A stretch of 64,000 bases of DNA from Bacteroidales bacterium (GCA_017428325.1 JAFRRA010000006.1:372001-436000), one strand, 5' to 3'. Shown: positions 26,169 through 35,238, numbered from the stretch's first letter. Notes: generated from the sequence alone by a model not told the origin. A program made the numbers and translations.

Positions 26169-27758
26169 TTATTTCTTCTTCCTTTCCTTAATTCCTTTCC
26201 ATCTGGTGGAGGTCTTCAGGTACCTTTCCGCCATCTTGAGGGCTTTGTCCAGCGTCTTGCCTTCAATCGCTGAGCCATCGTCCCAGAACAGAGGCATTCC
26301 ACTCAAATCTACGACCTTGTAGTTGCCATTTTCTTCCTTTGTCACGGCAACTGGAATCGCGGTGCCGTCCATATCATTTACCTGCTTGATCCACAAGCCT
26401 GTATATTGCGGATTCCTGGCACTTTTCGACCAGGCGTAACCCATTCCGTATTTTCCGTCCTTTTCCGTTATCACAAGTTCCTTGGTAGAGGCGCCGGAGT
26501 AATAATTGTGGACAGCCTCGTACATCTTGCCCTCGATAGGAGTTATGTTGTCGTACTCGCACGGCAAAAGCTCCTGGGAGCCCATCGAGTGTTTTGCGTC
26601 ATGAGTGTGGGTAACGGCCACAAATCCCATCTTGTCTCCGTTTTTCACCTTGTAGTAATCTTCCCAGAACTTTGCATCTCCACCCCTCAGGTTATACATT
26701 CCGGTGAGTATGATGTCGTCATATTTCTCGTCAGACCTTCCGCCGAACATGGTGTTTCCGTTGAAATCCATAATCTTGCTCTTCCCGGTCTTGTAGTCCT
26801 TTGCGATTACGGCAACATCGTCAAATTCACTCATCGGATCCGGTGTAAAGGTGAGCTCAACACTGGAATACTCTCCTTCAAAGACTACAAAATCCCAAGG
26901 ATCTTTCTGTCTGACTTTTCCAACAATCCAGTGGGTATATCCGTCGTCGTCCACAACAGACAGGGCCATAGGGCTTCCCGGGTACTTTGCTCCATAGGAG
27001 ATTACATCGTCAAACTCGCAAGGCATTATTTCCTTGCCTCCCTTGTCGTTGATGGAAACGATGCCCCACTTGCCGGTCTTAACGGATTTCATCGGCGACC
27101 CATTAAGGTCCACCATTCGGATTTCACAGTATTTGCCCGGCTTGATCTGCCAGTTTCCGTTCATATTGTCCCAGATTCCTTCCTTTCCCCCCTGCTCTCT
27201 GATGCCCCATATTCCCCACTGCTTGTCGGGATTGGGATTGTGGTAATTGTGTCTGTCGGATTTTTCTGAGCTTCCGTGGAAAATCTTTTTTCCCAGAGCA
27301 AAAAGACCCTCGGCGATCAGGGAACCTACCGCATATCCGGCAGCTTCCGCAACTTGGAGCATTGCCTGCCCTTCCGGTGTTTCCCTGATTGGTTTTGGCG
27401 GGACATAAACCGTCTGCGGCTGGTTGTATGTTACAATGCGGTGGTCTCCCGTGGTGTTATTATAGTTGTTGGAGCCTGTATATGGCTGGAAATTCTGGTT
27501 CTGGCCAGAAGAGTTCTGGTCTCCCTCATAGCAAGGATAACCTTTTTTATGCGGTTCCCTTCTCGGGGAATTGCTTCTGTTGGCTCCGCAATAAACGCAG
27601 ACAGGATCACTTACAGGAGGAACATTAGGAGTGATCCCGTAAGACCTTATGGCATCTAACGCGCTCTGAGCGTGGCATTTGTTTCCGCCGGAAGGGAGAA
27701 TAAGAAACGCTCCGCAAAACAGAACCGTAAACAAGGCGGATTTTAAGAAAGTTTTCAT
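26169..27758 (-). CDS. secreted WG-repeat-like protein, function unknown
   Basis: 529 residues with a signal peptide (about 1-31, ending CHAQS). A short cysteine cluster follows (C54, C57, C76), then a Pro/Asn/Gln-rich linker, a possible short helix (about 133-160) and a long beta-rich region with WG-type repeats (KQWGIWGIREQGG; GKWGIVSINDKGGKEIMPCEFDDV; GKYGMGYAW). WG repeats are found in bacterial surface proteins of unknown role. It is convergent with lgt (4 nt gap) and divergent from another secreted protein gene. Confidence 0.65.
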   Translation of the reverse strand: MKTFLKSALFTVLFCGAFLILPSGGNKCHAQSALDAIRSYGITPNVPPVSDPVCVYCGANRSNSPRREPHKKGYPCYEGDQNSSGQNQNFQPYTGSNNYNNTTGDHRIVTYNQPQTVYVPPKPIRETPEGQAMLQVAEAAGYAVGSLIAEGLFALGKKIFHGSSEKSDRHNYHNPNPDKQWGIWGIREQGGKEGIWDNMNGNWQIKPGKYCEIRMVDLNGSPMKSVKTGKWGIVSINDKGGKEIMPCEFDDVISYGAKYPGSPMALSVVDDDGYTHWIVGKVRQKDPWDFVVFEGEYSSVELTFTPDPMSEFDDVAVIAKDYKTGKSKIMDFNGNTMFGGRSDEKYDDIILTGMYNLRGGDAKFWEDYYKVKNGDKMGFVAVTHTHDAKHSMGSQELLPCEYDNITPIEGKMYEAVHNYYSGASTKELVITEKDGKYGMGYAWSKSARNPQYTGLWIKQVNDMDGTAIPVAVTKEENGNYKVVDLSGMPLFWDDGSAIEGKTLDKALKMAERYLKTSTRWKGIKERKKK

Positions 27759-27862
27759 AATCGTTGAACTAATGTTTATCCAAAGATAAGAATTTAATCA
27801 AAAACCGTGCAGAGGGGAACAGATTTTGATTTAACTTTGAACTGGTTAATAAAAACACGGTT

Positions 27863-28657
27863 ATGAAAAAGATCGCATTACTTGCCATTCTAGTTATAAT
27901 TGCCGCGAGCGCATATTCCCAGAACACCGGAACTGCAGCCAGAAAAACAAGGGCCCGCACCGGTGCTCAGACTACAACCACAACCACAACGACAACGACA
28001 AATAAGCCTCAGCAGGCAACCCAGAACCGTCCGACTCCCGGTGCCCCGAAGATTTCCCAGCCTCAGGATCTTACGCCGGTTGAAATTTCCGGTACGCTCA
28101 AGACAATGCTGAAGAGCGATTATATGACATTCTGCAATATTCCGATGAATGTCCCGATTGAGTTTTTTGGCGAAGATATGGAAGATGCGGACTTTGACTA
28201 TGAAGAAGAATTGACGGAGAACATGCTCTTGTCAGGTTATCCCCTTGTGGAAGTGTATACCGGAATTTTTCCTGCGATGCCTGTAACGGCATATGTTCAC
28301 TTCAATAAAGACAGGTATGTCTATCGTGTGGAGATTCAGACTACTCCGAACACTGATGATAACACCCGGGCCCTTTTCAACAACTGGCGCAACAGGCTCC
28401 AGGTTTACATAGATGGAGGAAAGGGAGACAATGTGGAAGATCCTATGGCTTTCTCCCAGTCTGGCCCGGGCGTTTACAATATGACGTTCTTTCCTTCTGA
28501 CAATAGCGAAGATCCGATTAAAGGCTGGATATTGTTAAAGATCAGATATAAGGACAAGTCAGATCCCGATTACGACGAGAATCATTCCTCATTCATTACG
28601 GTAGATTATATCGATTACCACAACGCCCCGGCGGAGTACAAGCAAAGCGCCAACTAA
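27863..28657 (+). CDS. secreted protein with a poly-threonine linker, function unknown
   Basis: 264 residues. A signal peptide (1-20, AYS-QN) is followed by a basic Thr/Ala/Gln segment with ten consecutive threonines (37-46, bases 27971-28000) and a globular domain (about 75-255) of mixed beta strands with acidic patches (GEDMEDADFDYEEEL). No known family recognised. It is divergent from the WG-repeat protein, so the two might belong to the same surface system; this is inference from position only. Confidence 0.55.
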   Translation: MKKIALLAILVIIAASAYSQNTGTAARKTRARTGAQTTTTTTTTTTNKPQQATQNRPTPGAPKISQPQDLTPVEISGTLKTMLKSDYMTFCNIPMNVPIEFFGEDMEDADFDYEEELTENMLLSGYPLVEVYTGIFPAMPVTAYVHFNKDRYVYRVEIQTTPNTDDNTRALFNNWRNRLQVYIDGGKGDNVEDPMAFSQSGPGVYNMTFFPSDNSEDPIKGWILLKIRYKDKSDPDYDENHSSFITVDYIDYHNAPAEYKQSAN

Positions 28658-28666
28658 AGCTCGGGC

Positions 28667-29125
28667 CTAATAATCGTCTCCCCGCTGCTCTGCACGGCGG
28701 CGGTCCTTGTCCTTGATGGACTCTCTCTTGTCGTATTCTTTCTTTCCCTTTGCCAGGGCAATGTCCAGCTTGGCGTAACCGTTGTCTGAGATGAAAAGCC
28801 GTTTCGGAACAATGGTGAGTCCTTTCTCTTTTACCGCTCTCTGCAGCTTGTTGAGTTCCTTGCGGTTGAGAAGAAGCTTGCGGTCACGCTTCGGATCCTT
28901 GCGGTTGTAACTTGCCCAGAAGTACTCGGCGATGTGCATGTTCTTCACATACAGCTCTCCATTGATGAAGATGCAGTAAGTATCCACCAAAGAAGCCTTG
29001 CCCGCACGGATGGACTTTATCTCCGTTCCGTACAGGACAATACCCGCAGTGTAATTCTCCAGGAATTCGTAATCGAACCCGGCCCTGCGGTTTGCTATGC
29101 TTATTTTGGACTTCTTCTCTTTCAT
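28667..29125 (-). CDS. smpB: SsrA-binding protein SmpB
   Basis: 152 residues. Partner of tmRNA in rescue of stalled ribosomes. I chose the ATG at 29125 ([23 protein letters not shown]); the codons upstream overlap a -7 box. Conserved parts: [34 protein letters not shown] split over residues 12-44, the IAEYFWAS stretch, [10 protein letters not shown] and the basic C-terminal tail [18 protein letters not shown]. The tmRNA gene itself is not in the window. Divergent from miaA. Confidence 0.95.
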   Translation of the reverse strand: MKEKKSKISIANRRAGFDYEFLENYTAGIVLYGTEIKSIRAGKASLVDTYCIFINGELYVKNMHIAEYFWASYNRKDPKRDRKLLLNRKELNKLQRAVKEKGLTIVPKRLFISDNGYAKLDIALAKGKKEYDKRESIKDKDRRRAEQRGDDY

Positions 29126-29131
29126 CAGGCG

Positions 29132-29139
29132 CAAATGTA
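29132..29139 (-). promoter_or_regulatory. -7 box (TACATTTG) directly before smpB
   Basis: TAnnTTTG match that ends 6 nt before the smpB ATG, so the transcript would have almost no leader. Confidence 0.45.
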
Positions 29140-29152
29140 GCACATAGTTTTG

Positions 29153-29160
29153 TATTTTTG
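29153..29160 (+). promoter_or_regulatory. -7 box (TATTTTTG) for miaA
   Basis: TAnnTTTG match 12 nt before the miaA ATG at 29173. Confidence 0.45.
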
Positions 29161-29172
29161 TGTATCTGCCTT

Positions 29173-30111
29173 ATGGAAGAAAAGGATTTCAAACGGGAAT
29201 GGACACTCTGCGATATGCTTGTGATTATGGGGCCTACGGCTTCCGGCAAGACGGCGTTTGCGGTGAAGGTTGCAAGGTGGATAAACTCCCTTTGTTCCTC
29301 CGGAGAACTGCCATTTAAAGAGTGTCACATTATCAGCGCAGATTCCCGTCAGGTTTACAGGGGAATGGACATTGGTACAGGCAAAGATCTCGCCGAGTAC
29401 GGAGAGATTCCATATCATCTCATAGACATTGCCGAGGCGGGAGAAAAATACGACTTGTTCCGATACAAGAGAGATTTCGACAAGGTGTATGCGGAACTTA
29501 AGTCCAACAATATCTTCCCTATACTTTGCGGCGGCAGCGGACTGTACATAGAGGCTGTTTGCAAAGGCTATGACCTTAAGGAAGTGGCACCGGATCCTGA
29601 GCTCCGTGCTGAACTGGAGAAAAAGAGTATGGAAGAACTTGTCGCAATGCTCTCTGACCTCAAGGCAAAACACGGCACGATTCCTCACAACAACACAGAT
29701 TTTGACACCAAGAAAAGAGTCATAAGAGCCATTGAAATAGAGATGGCCTATGACGATATTCCTTCAAGGGAAGAAACCGGAATCTGTCCGGAAAAAGTAA
29801 ATTACATAGCCCTTAATCTCGACCGCGAAATACGCAACCAGAGGATTGACAGAAGACTGGAAGAAAGGCTGAATAGCGGAATGGTTGACGAGGTGAAAGC
29901 TCTGCTGGACAAGGGTGTCAAACCGGAAGACCTGATTTACTACGGCCTTGAATACAAATTTCTTACGCAATACATTACCGGAGAAATCCCATACGATTAT
30001 ATGAAAGAGCATCTTGCCATTGCTATCCATCAGTTTGCAAAGCGGCAGATGACCTGGCTCCGCGGAATGGAAAGGCGGGGAATAAAGATAGAATGGATAA
30101 AGACAGACTGA
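29173..30111 (+). CDS. miaA: tRNA dimethylallyltransferase
   Basis: 312 residues. Transfers a dimethylallyl group to A37 of tRNAs reading U-starting codons (the first step to ms2i6A). The start at 29173 removes an upstream extension that overlaps smpB. P-loop GPTASGKT (about 20-27), SADSRQVYRGMDIGTGK (about 55-71), HLIDI and CGGSGLYIEA are conserved. The C-terminal QFAKRQMTWLRG motif is intact. Isoprenoid donor comes from the pathway that includes IspD (58.4 kb). The SGNH hydrolase starts 1 nt after the stop. Confidence 0.96.
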   Translation: MEEKDFKREWTLCDMLVIMGPTASGKTAFAVKVARWINSLCSSGELPFKECHIISADSRQVYRGMDIGTGKDLAEYGEIPYHLIDIAEAGEKYDLFRYKRDFDKVYAELKSNNIFPILCGGSGLYIEAVCKGYDLKEVAPDPELRAELEKKSMEELVAMLSDLKAKHGTIPHNNTDFDTKKRVIRAIEIEMAYDDIPSREETGICPEKVNYIALNLDREIRNQRIDRRLEERLNSGMVDEVKALLDKGVKPEDLIYYGLEYKFLTQYITGEIPYDYMKEHLAIAIHQFAKRQMTWLRGMERRGIKIEWIKTD

Positions 30112-30112
30112 T

Positions 30113-31258
30113 ATGAAGAAGTTTTTTTCAGCGATACTGCTGGTTGCAGCCTCCCTGCAGTTTGCAACTGCACAGAAGGCTTCAGAGCTCAAGTATTACG
30201 ATGTTAAACAACTGATAGCAAACGGTGAGGCTGTAATGATCGGACAGGCGGAAAAGCCGGATGCAGACAGCTGTTACTATTACCGCATCCCTAATCGTCT
30301 CAAGGGCATCGTGAGAAAAGAACTCTGGGAGCTTGGATGTGACGGAGCCGGTATCGCAATACGCTTCTCAACGGACGCGGAGTGCATCGGCGCAAAATGG
30401 ACGTTGACATATAATTTCGGAATGAGCCATATGGCCTATACGGGAATCAAGGGAATGGACCTCTATGTCCTGGATCGCGGCAAGGAATGGAAGTTTGCCG
30501 GAACGGCATTCCCGAACGGCAAGAACTCCAACAGTGTATTCGTAAGGAAAATGTATGGCGGCAAAAAGGAATACATAATATATCTTCCTCTGTATGATGG
30601 AGTTGACAATATGGAGATTGGAATAGATTCAACTGCAACAATCTATTCTCCGTCGGGAAGCCTTGCGGAAGGAGGACTTCCAATACTGTTCTACGGAACA
30701 AGCATCACCCAGGGCGGCTGCGTTTCCCGTCCGGGAATGGCCTATCCTGCAATCATCTCCAGGAAACTGGACAAGCCGGTCATCAACCTCGGCTTTTCCG
30801 GCAACGGAAGGATGGACGGCAACATGGCGGACTGGATAAAGACAATTCCGGCATCAGCCTACGTACTGGACTGCCTTCCAAACTGCACATACAACACCAC
30901 AAGGGACAGCTCGGACTATTTCATCGGCTGGATTGCCTATTCCAACCCTAATACTCCGGTTTATCTGGTCAACAACTTCGAGTACCCGCAGCAGTTTATC
31001 TTGCCGGGCAATAACGATGATATGGTGAAGGAAAACATCCTCATCCGCGATATCTACAAGAGACTCAAAAGACACGGCACAACTCTCAAGGATCCGGTGA
31101 CCGGAGAATCCTTCCAGACCGGTCCTCTTAAGAACCTCAGGTTCATCGACGTGTCAAAGGAAAAGGGCATCGGAAACGAGGATACCGTTGACGGCAACCA
31201 CATGACGGATCTCGGCACCACTAACTTCTCGCGGCGCCTTCTGAAACATTTGAAATAA
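30113..31258 (+). CDS. secreted SGNH/GDSL-family hydrolase
   Basis: 381 residues with a signal peptide (1-20). An N-terminal beta-sandwich-like domain (about 25-185) precedes the SGNH hydrolase domain: block I LFYGTSITQGG with the nucleophile S197, block III GFSGNGRMD with N231, and the C-terminal D360-G-N-H363 dyad. This two-domain form occurs in Bacteroidota esterases thought to deacetylate polysaccharides. The substrate is unknown. It starts 1 nt after miaA, so it probably shares that promoter. Confidence 0.85.
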   Translation: MKKFFSAILLVAASLQFATAQKASELKYYDVKQLIANGEAVMIGQAEKPDADSCYYYRIPNRLKGIVRKELWELGCDGAGIAIRFSTDAECIGAKWTLTYNFGMSHMAYTGIKGMDLYVLDRGKEWKFAGTAFPNGKNSNSVFVRKMYGGKKEYIIYLPLYDGVDNMEIGIDSTATIYSPSGSLAEGGLPILFYGTSITQGGCVSRPGMAYPAIISRKLDKPVINLGFSGNGRMDGNMADWIKTIPASAYVLDCLPNCTYNTTRDSSDYFIGWIAYSNPNTPVYLVNNFEYPQQFILPGNNDDMVKENILIRDIYKRLKRHGTTLKDPVTGESFQTGPLKNLRFIDVSKEKGIGNEDTVDGNHMTDLGTTNFSRRLLKHLK

Positions 31259-31265
31259 TTGCAAT

Positions 31266-32207
31266 TTATTTCAGGTCGTTCAGGTCTACAAGCTTATTGA
31301 TTATCGCATAGACCGTTATGCCGGAAATGGAGTTGATTCCGGTTTTTCTCGAGATGTTCTTGCGGTGGGTGGTGACGGTGTGGATGGAAAGGTGGAGTCT
31401 GTCTGCTATCTCCTTGTTGGTAAGGCCCTTTGCAACTTCTGCGACAATATCCTTTTCTCTCTGGGAGAGGGTGCTTTCCGGTTCTGATTCTTCCTTGTTT
31501 TGCTTGTTTTCCTCATTCTTGGAAACCGCATCGCTGAGGAGACGGCTGATAGAAGGGACCAGAAGCCTGTCTTCTATTTCCGTATGCTTTTCCAGGTCTT
31601 CTTCAAGAGAGTAGATGTCTTTGAGAATCTCTGTCCTCAGCGATTGGGAATAACCGTCCGGAAGATATTTGAGGATGGTGTTCTTCAGGTCTGAAAGCTT
31701 GTCCTCCATATTGGTGTGGTTTTCCGCAAATAGATGGAGGTCGAAAGGGGCGATATTGTTCTTCTCCCCGTCAAGCAGACTCTCCAGGAACGGGAAAACA
31801 ATCTCTTCCTCAAAGCGGAAATGGCGGTTGATTTCCTCGTCGTAATCGTCGTAGAACTTATGTAGGATCCTGGCGTTGTTACGGTCTCCCTCTTCCAGCA
31901 GGAGGTGGATTTTCTCGTGGAGTTTAGGAAGGCTGCTGCGGGAATAATAATCGTGCGAGGTCTTCAGATATCCGATAAGCCTTTTGATATCCTGGATGGA
32001 AAGAGAATCTGCACGGGGCTCGTAGCCATCCCTTGAATAAATGTTGCAGATATCGGTCAGCAGCAGGGAAGAGAGATTGTATCTGGAGCAGACTTCCTCT
32101 ATCGTGGCCTCGTGGAAGCCAAGCCGGATACCAAGCCTCTCCAGAACGGAAAGGATTGCCGGATTGGCGTTCACCACGTCAGCCAGATGTGTCTTCCCCG
32201 TAATCAT
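31266..32207 (-). CDS. hemerythrin (Ric/ScdA-like) fused to a LuxR-type DNA-binding domain; probable redox or NO-responsive regulator
   Basis: 313 residues from the ATG at 32207, just past the gcvP stop; a longer frame would lie inside gcvP. Residues 1-60 resemble the ScdA_N/DUF542 domain but lack its CC pair (GIRLGFHEAT instead of a GIDFCCGG-type motif). Residues 75-220 form a hemerythrin domain with all six expected iron ligands: H85, H129, E133, H164, H208 and E212, spaced as in YtfE/Ric. Residues 245-310 are a LuxR helix-turn-helix (LSQREKDIVAEVAKGLTNKEIADRLH split by position). YtfE-type domains handle iron and NO. The fusion suggests a di-iron sensor acting as transcription factor; the signal and targets are inference. 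Confidence 0.85.
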   Translation of the reverse strand: MITGKTHLADVVNANPAILSVLERLGIRLGFHEATIEEVCSRYNLSSLLLTDICNIYSRDGYEPRADSLSIQDIKRLIGYLKTSHDYYSRSSLPKLHEKIHLLLEEGDRNNARILHKFYDDYDEEINRHFRFEEEIVFPFLESLLDGEKNNIAPFDLHLFAENHTNMEDKLSDLKNTILKYLPDGYSQSLRTEILKDIYSLEEDLEKHTEIEDRLLVPSISRLLSDAVSKNEENKQNKEESEPESTLSQREKDIVAEVAKGLTNKEIADRLHLSIHTVTTHRKNISRKTGINSISGITVYAIINKLVDLNDLK

Positions 32208-32209
32208 GT

Positions 32210-35113
32210 TTAGTTGCAGGTGCAGACAAGGTTGCGGTCTCCATAGCCGTCGTCTACCCTGGATACTGCAGGCCAGAACTTGTTCTCCCTGATCCATTCC
32301 AGAGGATAGGCGGCCAGTTCCCTTGAGTAAGGGTGGCTCCAGTTGTCCGCGCAGCACTCGTGTGCCGGATGCGGAGCCTTGGCCACAGGATTGTCCTTAG
32401 GATCGAACTCTCCTGAAGCGATCTTCTCGCACTCAGCCTTGATGGTCTTCATTGCCTCGATGAAGCGGTCCATCTCCTCCTTAGGCTCGCTCTCTGTAGG
32501 CTCTACCATAAGGGTCTCGTGTACAGGGAAGGAAAGTGTAGGAGCGTGGAACCCGAAGTCCATCAGCCTCTTGGCGATGTCTGTAGAACCTACTCCGTAT
32601 TTCTTCAGGAAATCCCTGCAGTCCAGAAGGCACTCGTGTGCAACCCTTCCGGTAGCGCCGGAATAAACGGTCGGATACTCGTTCTTCAAAGCCTCGGCGA
32701 TGTAGTTTGCGTTCAGTATTGCAACCTCGCTGGAAGCCTTCAGTCCCTCTGCGCCCAGAAGCTTGATGTAAGCGTGGGTGATAGGGAGAAGGAGAGGATT
32801 TCCGTAGAGAGCTGCGGAAACGGCGTCCGTTCCCTTGGTGCCGCCCGCGAGTTTGCAGGTTGTGGCAATGCAGTTCTCTTCAGGATGTCCAGGAAGATAT
32901 GGTGCAAGTTCGGCTGTGCAGCAGATTGGGCCTACGCCAGGACCGCCGCCGCCGTGAGGCATTGCAAACGACTTGTGGAGATTCAGGTGGCAGATATCGG
33001 CTCCGATGGTTCCAGGATTGGTGAGTCCGATCTGGGCGTTCATATTTGCACCGTCCATGTAAACCTTGCCTCCGAACTTGTGGATAGCATCGACAATCTC
33101 CCTGATCTTCACCTCGAACACTCCATGGGTGGAAGGATAGGTGATCATCAGGCCGGCCAGGTTTTCTCCTGCGGCCTCAGCCTTCTGCTCAAGTTCCTCA
33201 ACGTTGATATTTCCTTTTTCGTCGCAACCTACAAGAACGATGTCAAAGCCTGCCATTGCTGCGGAAGCCGGATTGGTTCCGTGTGCGGATGTCGGGATAA
33301 TCATGACCTTGCGGTTGGTCTGCCCGTTGGCATTGAAGAAGCGGCGTATTGTGGTAAGTCCGGCATACTCTCCCGCAGCGCCTGAGTTAGGCTGGAGAGA
33401 GCAGGCTGCAAATCCGGTGATGGTGTTGAGGTCTGCCATAAGCTCATGGATGAGCTGCATATATCCCTCGACCTGGTCTTTCGGAGCCAGAGGATGGACG
33501 TTTGTAAGATCGCTCCAGCTCAGCGGCATCATCTCTACTGCGGCGTTGAGTTTCATTGTGCAGCTTCCCAGAGGAATCATTGAGTGTGCAAGGGAAATGT
33601 CTTTCCTTTCCAGCATTTTGATGAAACGCATCATTGCAGTCTCGCTGTGATAGGAATTGAAGACTTTCTGGGTCAGGTATGGAGTCTCTCTCTTCATGAA
33701 AGTCCTCTCTGCCGGGCAGTGATGGCGGTGTCCGCAGCACTGTCCTTCCTGATGGTTGTGTCCGCAAGGCTCGATTCCGAAAATTCCGAGGATTTTGTGG
33801 GCCTCTGCCCTGCAGCTGAGCTCGTCGAAGCTGATTCTTATCTTTCCGCAGGCTGTATAGTAGAAGTTTATTTTCTCGGCGATTGCCTTGGCTTTGATTT
33901 CCTCGACGTTGAGCTTGGAGAAGTTTCCGTTCCCGTCATTATTGCCGATGATGCTTATGGTGTCGAAGAACTCTTCGGTTTCCAGGACATAGCCGGCTTC
34001 TTTCAGATGGCTTGCAACCCTGTGGGCGAAAAGCTCCGCGTTGCGGGCGATGGAGCGGAGACCTTCAGGTCCGTGATATACGGCGTACATTCCGCTCATG
34101 GTTGCCATAAGGGCTGTCGCGGTACATACGTTGGATGTTGCCTTCTCTCTCTTGATATGCTGCTCACGGGTCTGGAGCGCAAGCCTTACGGCGCTGTTTC
34201 CAAGACGGTCTACGGTAACACCGATGATTCTTCCCGGAACGCTTCTCTTGTATTCTTCCCTGGTGGCGAGATATCCTGCTACAGGGCCGCCGAATCCCAT
34301 CGGGAGTCCTAGCCTCTGGGCGCTTCCCACTGCAATGTCCGCCCCCCAGGCTGCAGGCTCCTTCAGCACTGCAAGGGAGAGGATGTCGCAGTAAGCGGTA
34401 ACCATCGCGCCGGCCTCGTGCATCTTGGCGCAGAATGCGGTGTAGTCCCTGACCTCGCCGTCAGCGGCAGGGTACTGGATCAGCGCTCCGAAGCACATAG
34501 GGTCCATTTCCCAGGTTTTCCAGTCGCCGAAGACGACCTTTATTCCGAGACCCTCGGCTCGGGTCTTTACAACGCTCTTAACCTGTGAGAACACTTCGTC
34601 ATCCACAAAGAGCACATTCTTTCCGGCTTTCTGGGCGTCGCGGCTTCTGAGGTTGAACATTACCCTCATCGCCTCTCCGGCTGCCTGTGCGTCGTCCAGC
34701 ATGGAGCAGTTGGAAAGAGGGAAGCCGGTCAGCGAGCTGATGACTGTCTGGTAAATCAGCAGGGCCTCAAGTCTTCCCTGGGAAATCTCGGCCTGATAAG
34801 GGGTATAAGAGGTGTACCAGCAGGGGTTTTCGAAGATGTTCCTTATGATTACAGGAAGTACGCCTGTTCCGTAAAATCCCTGGCCTATCAGGGAGCGGAA
34901 ATTCTTGTTCTTTGAAACCATTTCCTTCAGATGGGCAAGATATGCGTTCTCTGTCATTGGAGCATCCATCTTCAGGTCTTCCTTCAGCAGAATGTTTTCA
35001 GGAACGGTTTGTTTGACAAGTTCTTCCATTGAGTTTACACCAAGGAAGGACAGCATCCCGCGGATGTCTTCCTCGCGAGGCCCGATGTGCCTCTGGGCAA
35101 ATGTGTATGACAT
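32210..35113 (-). CDS. gcvP: glycine dehydrogenase (decarboxylating), P protein
   Basis: 967 residues, the full fused P1-P2 form. It decarboxylates glycine with PLP and passes the aminomethyl group to the H protein. The PLP lysine is K714 in HLNLHKSFAMPHGGGGPG (709-726); YTPYQAEISQGRLEALLIYQT (103-123) and SMIPLGSCTMKLNA (511-524) are conserved. Unusually, the linker between the halves carries CGHNHQEGQCCGHRHHC (450-466), four cysteines and five histidines in 17 residues. gcvT and gcvH are not in the window. The hemerythrin-LuxR gene follows 2 nt downstream. A 5' hairpin precedes the start. Confidence 0.95.
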   Translation of the reverse strand: MSYTFAQRHIGPREEDIRGMLSFLGVNSMEELVKQTVPENILLKEDLKMDAPMTENAYLAHLKEMVSKNKNFRSLIGQGFYGTGVLPVIIRNIFENPCWYTSYTPYQAEISQGRLEALLIYQTVISSLTGFPLSNCSMLDDAQAAGEAMRVMFNLRSRDAQKAGKNVLFVDDEVFSQVKSVVKTRAEGLGIKVVFGDWKTWEMDPMCFGALIQYPAADGEVRDYTAFCAKMHEAGAMVTAYCDILSLAVLKEPAAWGADIAVGSAQRLGLPMGFGGPVAGYLATREEYKRSVPGRIIGVTVDRLGNSAVRLALQTREQHIKREKATSNVCTATALMATMSGMYAVYHGPEGLRSIARNAELFAHRVASHLKEAGYVLETEEFFDTISIIGNNDGNGNFSKLNVEEIKAKAIAEKINFYYTACGKIRISFDELSCRAEAHKILGIFGIEPCGHNHQEGQCCGHRHHCPAERTFMKRETPYLTQKVFNSYHSETAMMRFIKMLERKDISLAHSMIPLGSCTMKLNAAVEMMPLSWSDLTNVHPLAPKDQVEGYMQLIHELMADLNTITGFAACSLQPNSGAAGEYAGLTTIRRFFNANGQTNRKVMIIPTSAHGTNPASAAMAGFDIVLVGCDEKGNINVEELEQKAEAAGENLAGLMITYPSTHGVFEVKIREIVDAIHKFGGKVYMDGANMNAQIGLTNPGTIGADICHLNLHKSFAMPHGGGGPGVGPICCTAELAPYLPGHPEENCIATTCKLAGGTKGTDAVSAALYGNPLLLPITHAYIKLLGAEGLKASSEVAILNANYIAEALKNEYPTVYSGATGRVAHECLLDCRDFLKKYGVGSTDIAKRLMDFGFHAPTLSFPVHETLMVEPTESEPKEEMDRFIEAMKTIKAECEKIASGEFDPKDNPVAKAPHPAHECCADNWSHPYSRELAAYPLEWIRENKFWPAVSRVDDGYGDRNLVCTCN

Positions 35114-35146
35114 ATTGTTCTTAAAATTTATTAGTTACAAAATTTG

Positions 35147-35170
35147 CGTCGCCGAGGCTAAACCCCGACG
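35147..35170 (-). other. possible hairpin in the gcvP leader
   Basis: An inverted repeat (arms CGTCG/CGACG plus three inner pairs after a 2-nt bulge, loop of six) lies about 5 nt after the predicted transcription start and about 33 nt before the ATG. It could stabilise the mRNA or be a regulatory site. The leader is too short for a known glycine riboswitch. Confidence 0.3.
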
Positions 35171-35178
35171 GGAACACA

Positions 35179-35186
35179 CAAAGATA
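35179..35186 (-). promoter_or_regulatory. -7 box (TATCTTTG) for gcvP and the hemerythrin-LuxR gene
   Basis: Exact TAnnTTTG consensus, 65 nt before the gcvP ATG. No clear -33 TTTG at the usual distance. Confidence 0.5.
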
Positions 35187-35206
35187 AGACTTAAAATTGT
35201 TTTTTA

Positions 35207-35214
35207 TATCTTTG
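35207..35214 (+). promoter_or_regulatory. -7 box (TATCTTTG) for the carboxyltransferase gene
   Basis: Exact consensus, 24 nt before the ATG at 35239, divergent from the gcvP box with 20 nt between them. Confidence 0.5.
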
Positions 35215-35238
35215 TCCCGAAACTAAAACCTGACTAAT

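Noticed and set aside
32208-32357. A start for the hemerythrin-LuxR protein 50 codons further upstream
   Set aside because: That part overlaps the C-terminal coding region of gcvP out of frame and reads as low-complexity basic sequence. The ScdA_N-like domain begins at the ATG at 32207.
35114-35178. A glycine riboswitch in front of gcvP
   Set aside because: The leader from the -7 box to the ATG is only about 60 nt and contains a single small hairpin. A glycine aptamer needs roughly twice that length and its conserved core is not seen.
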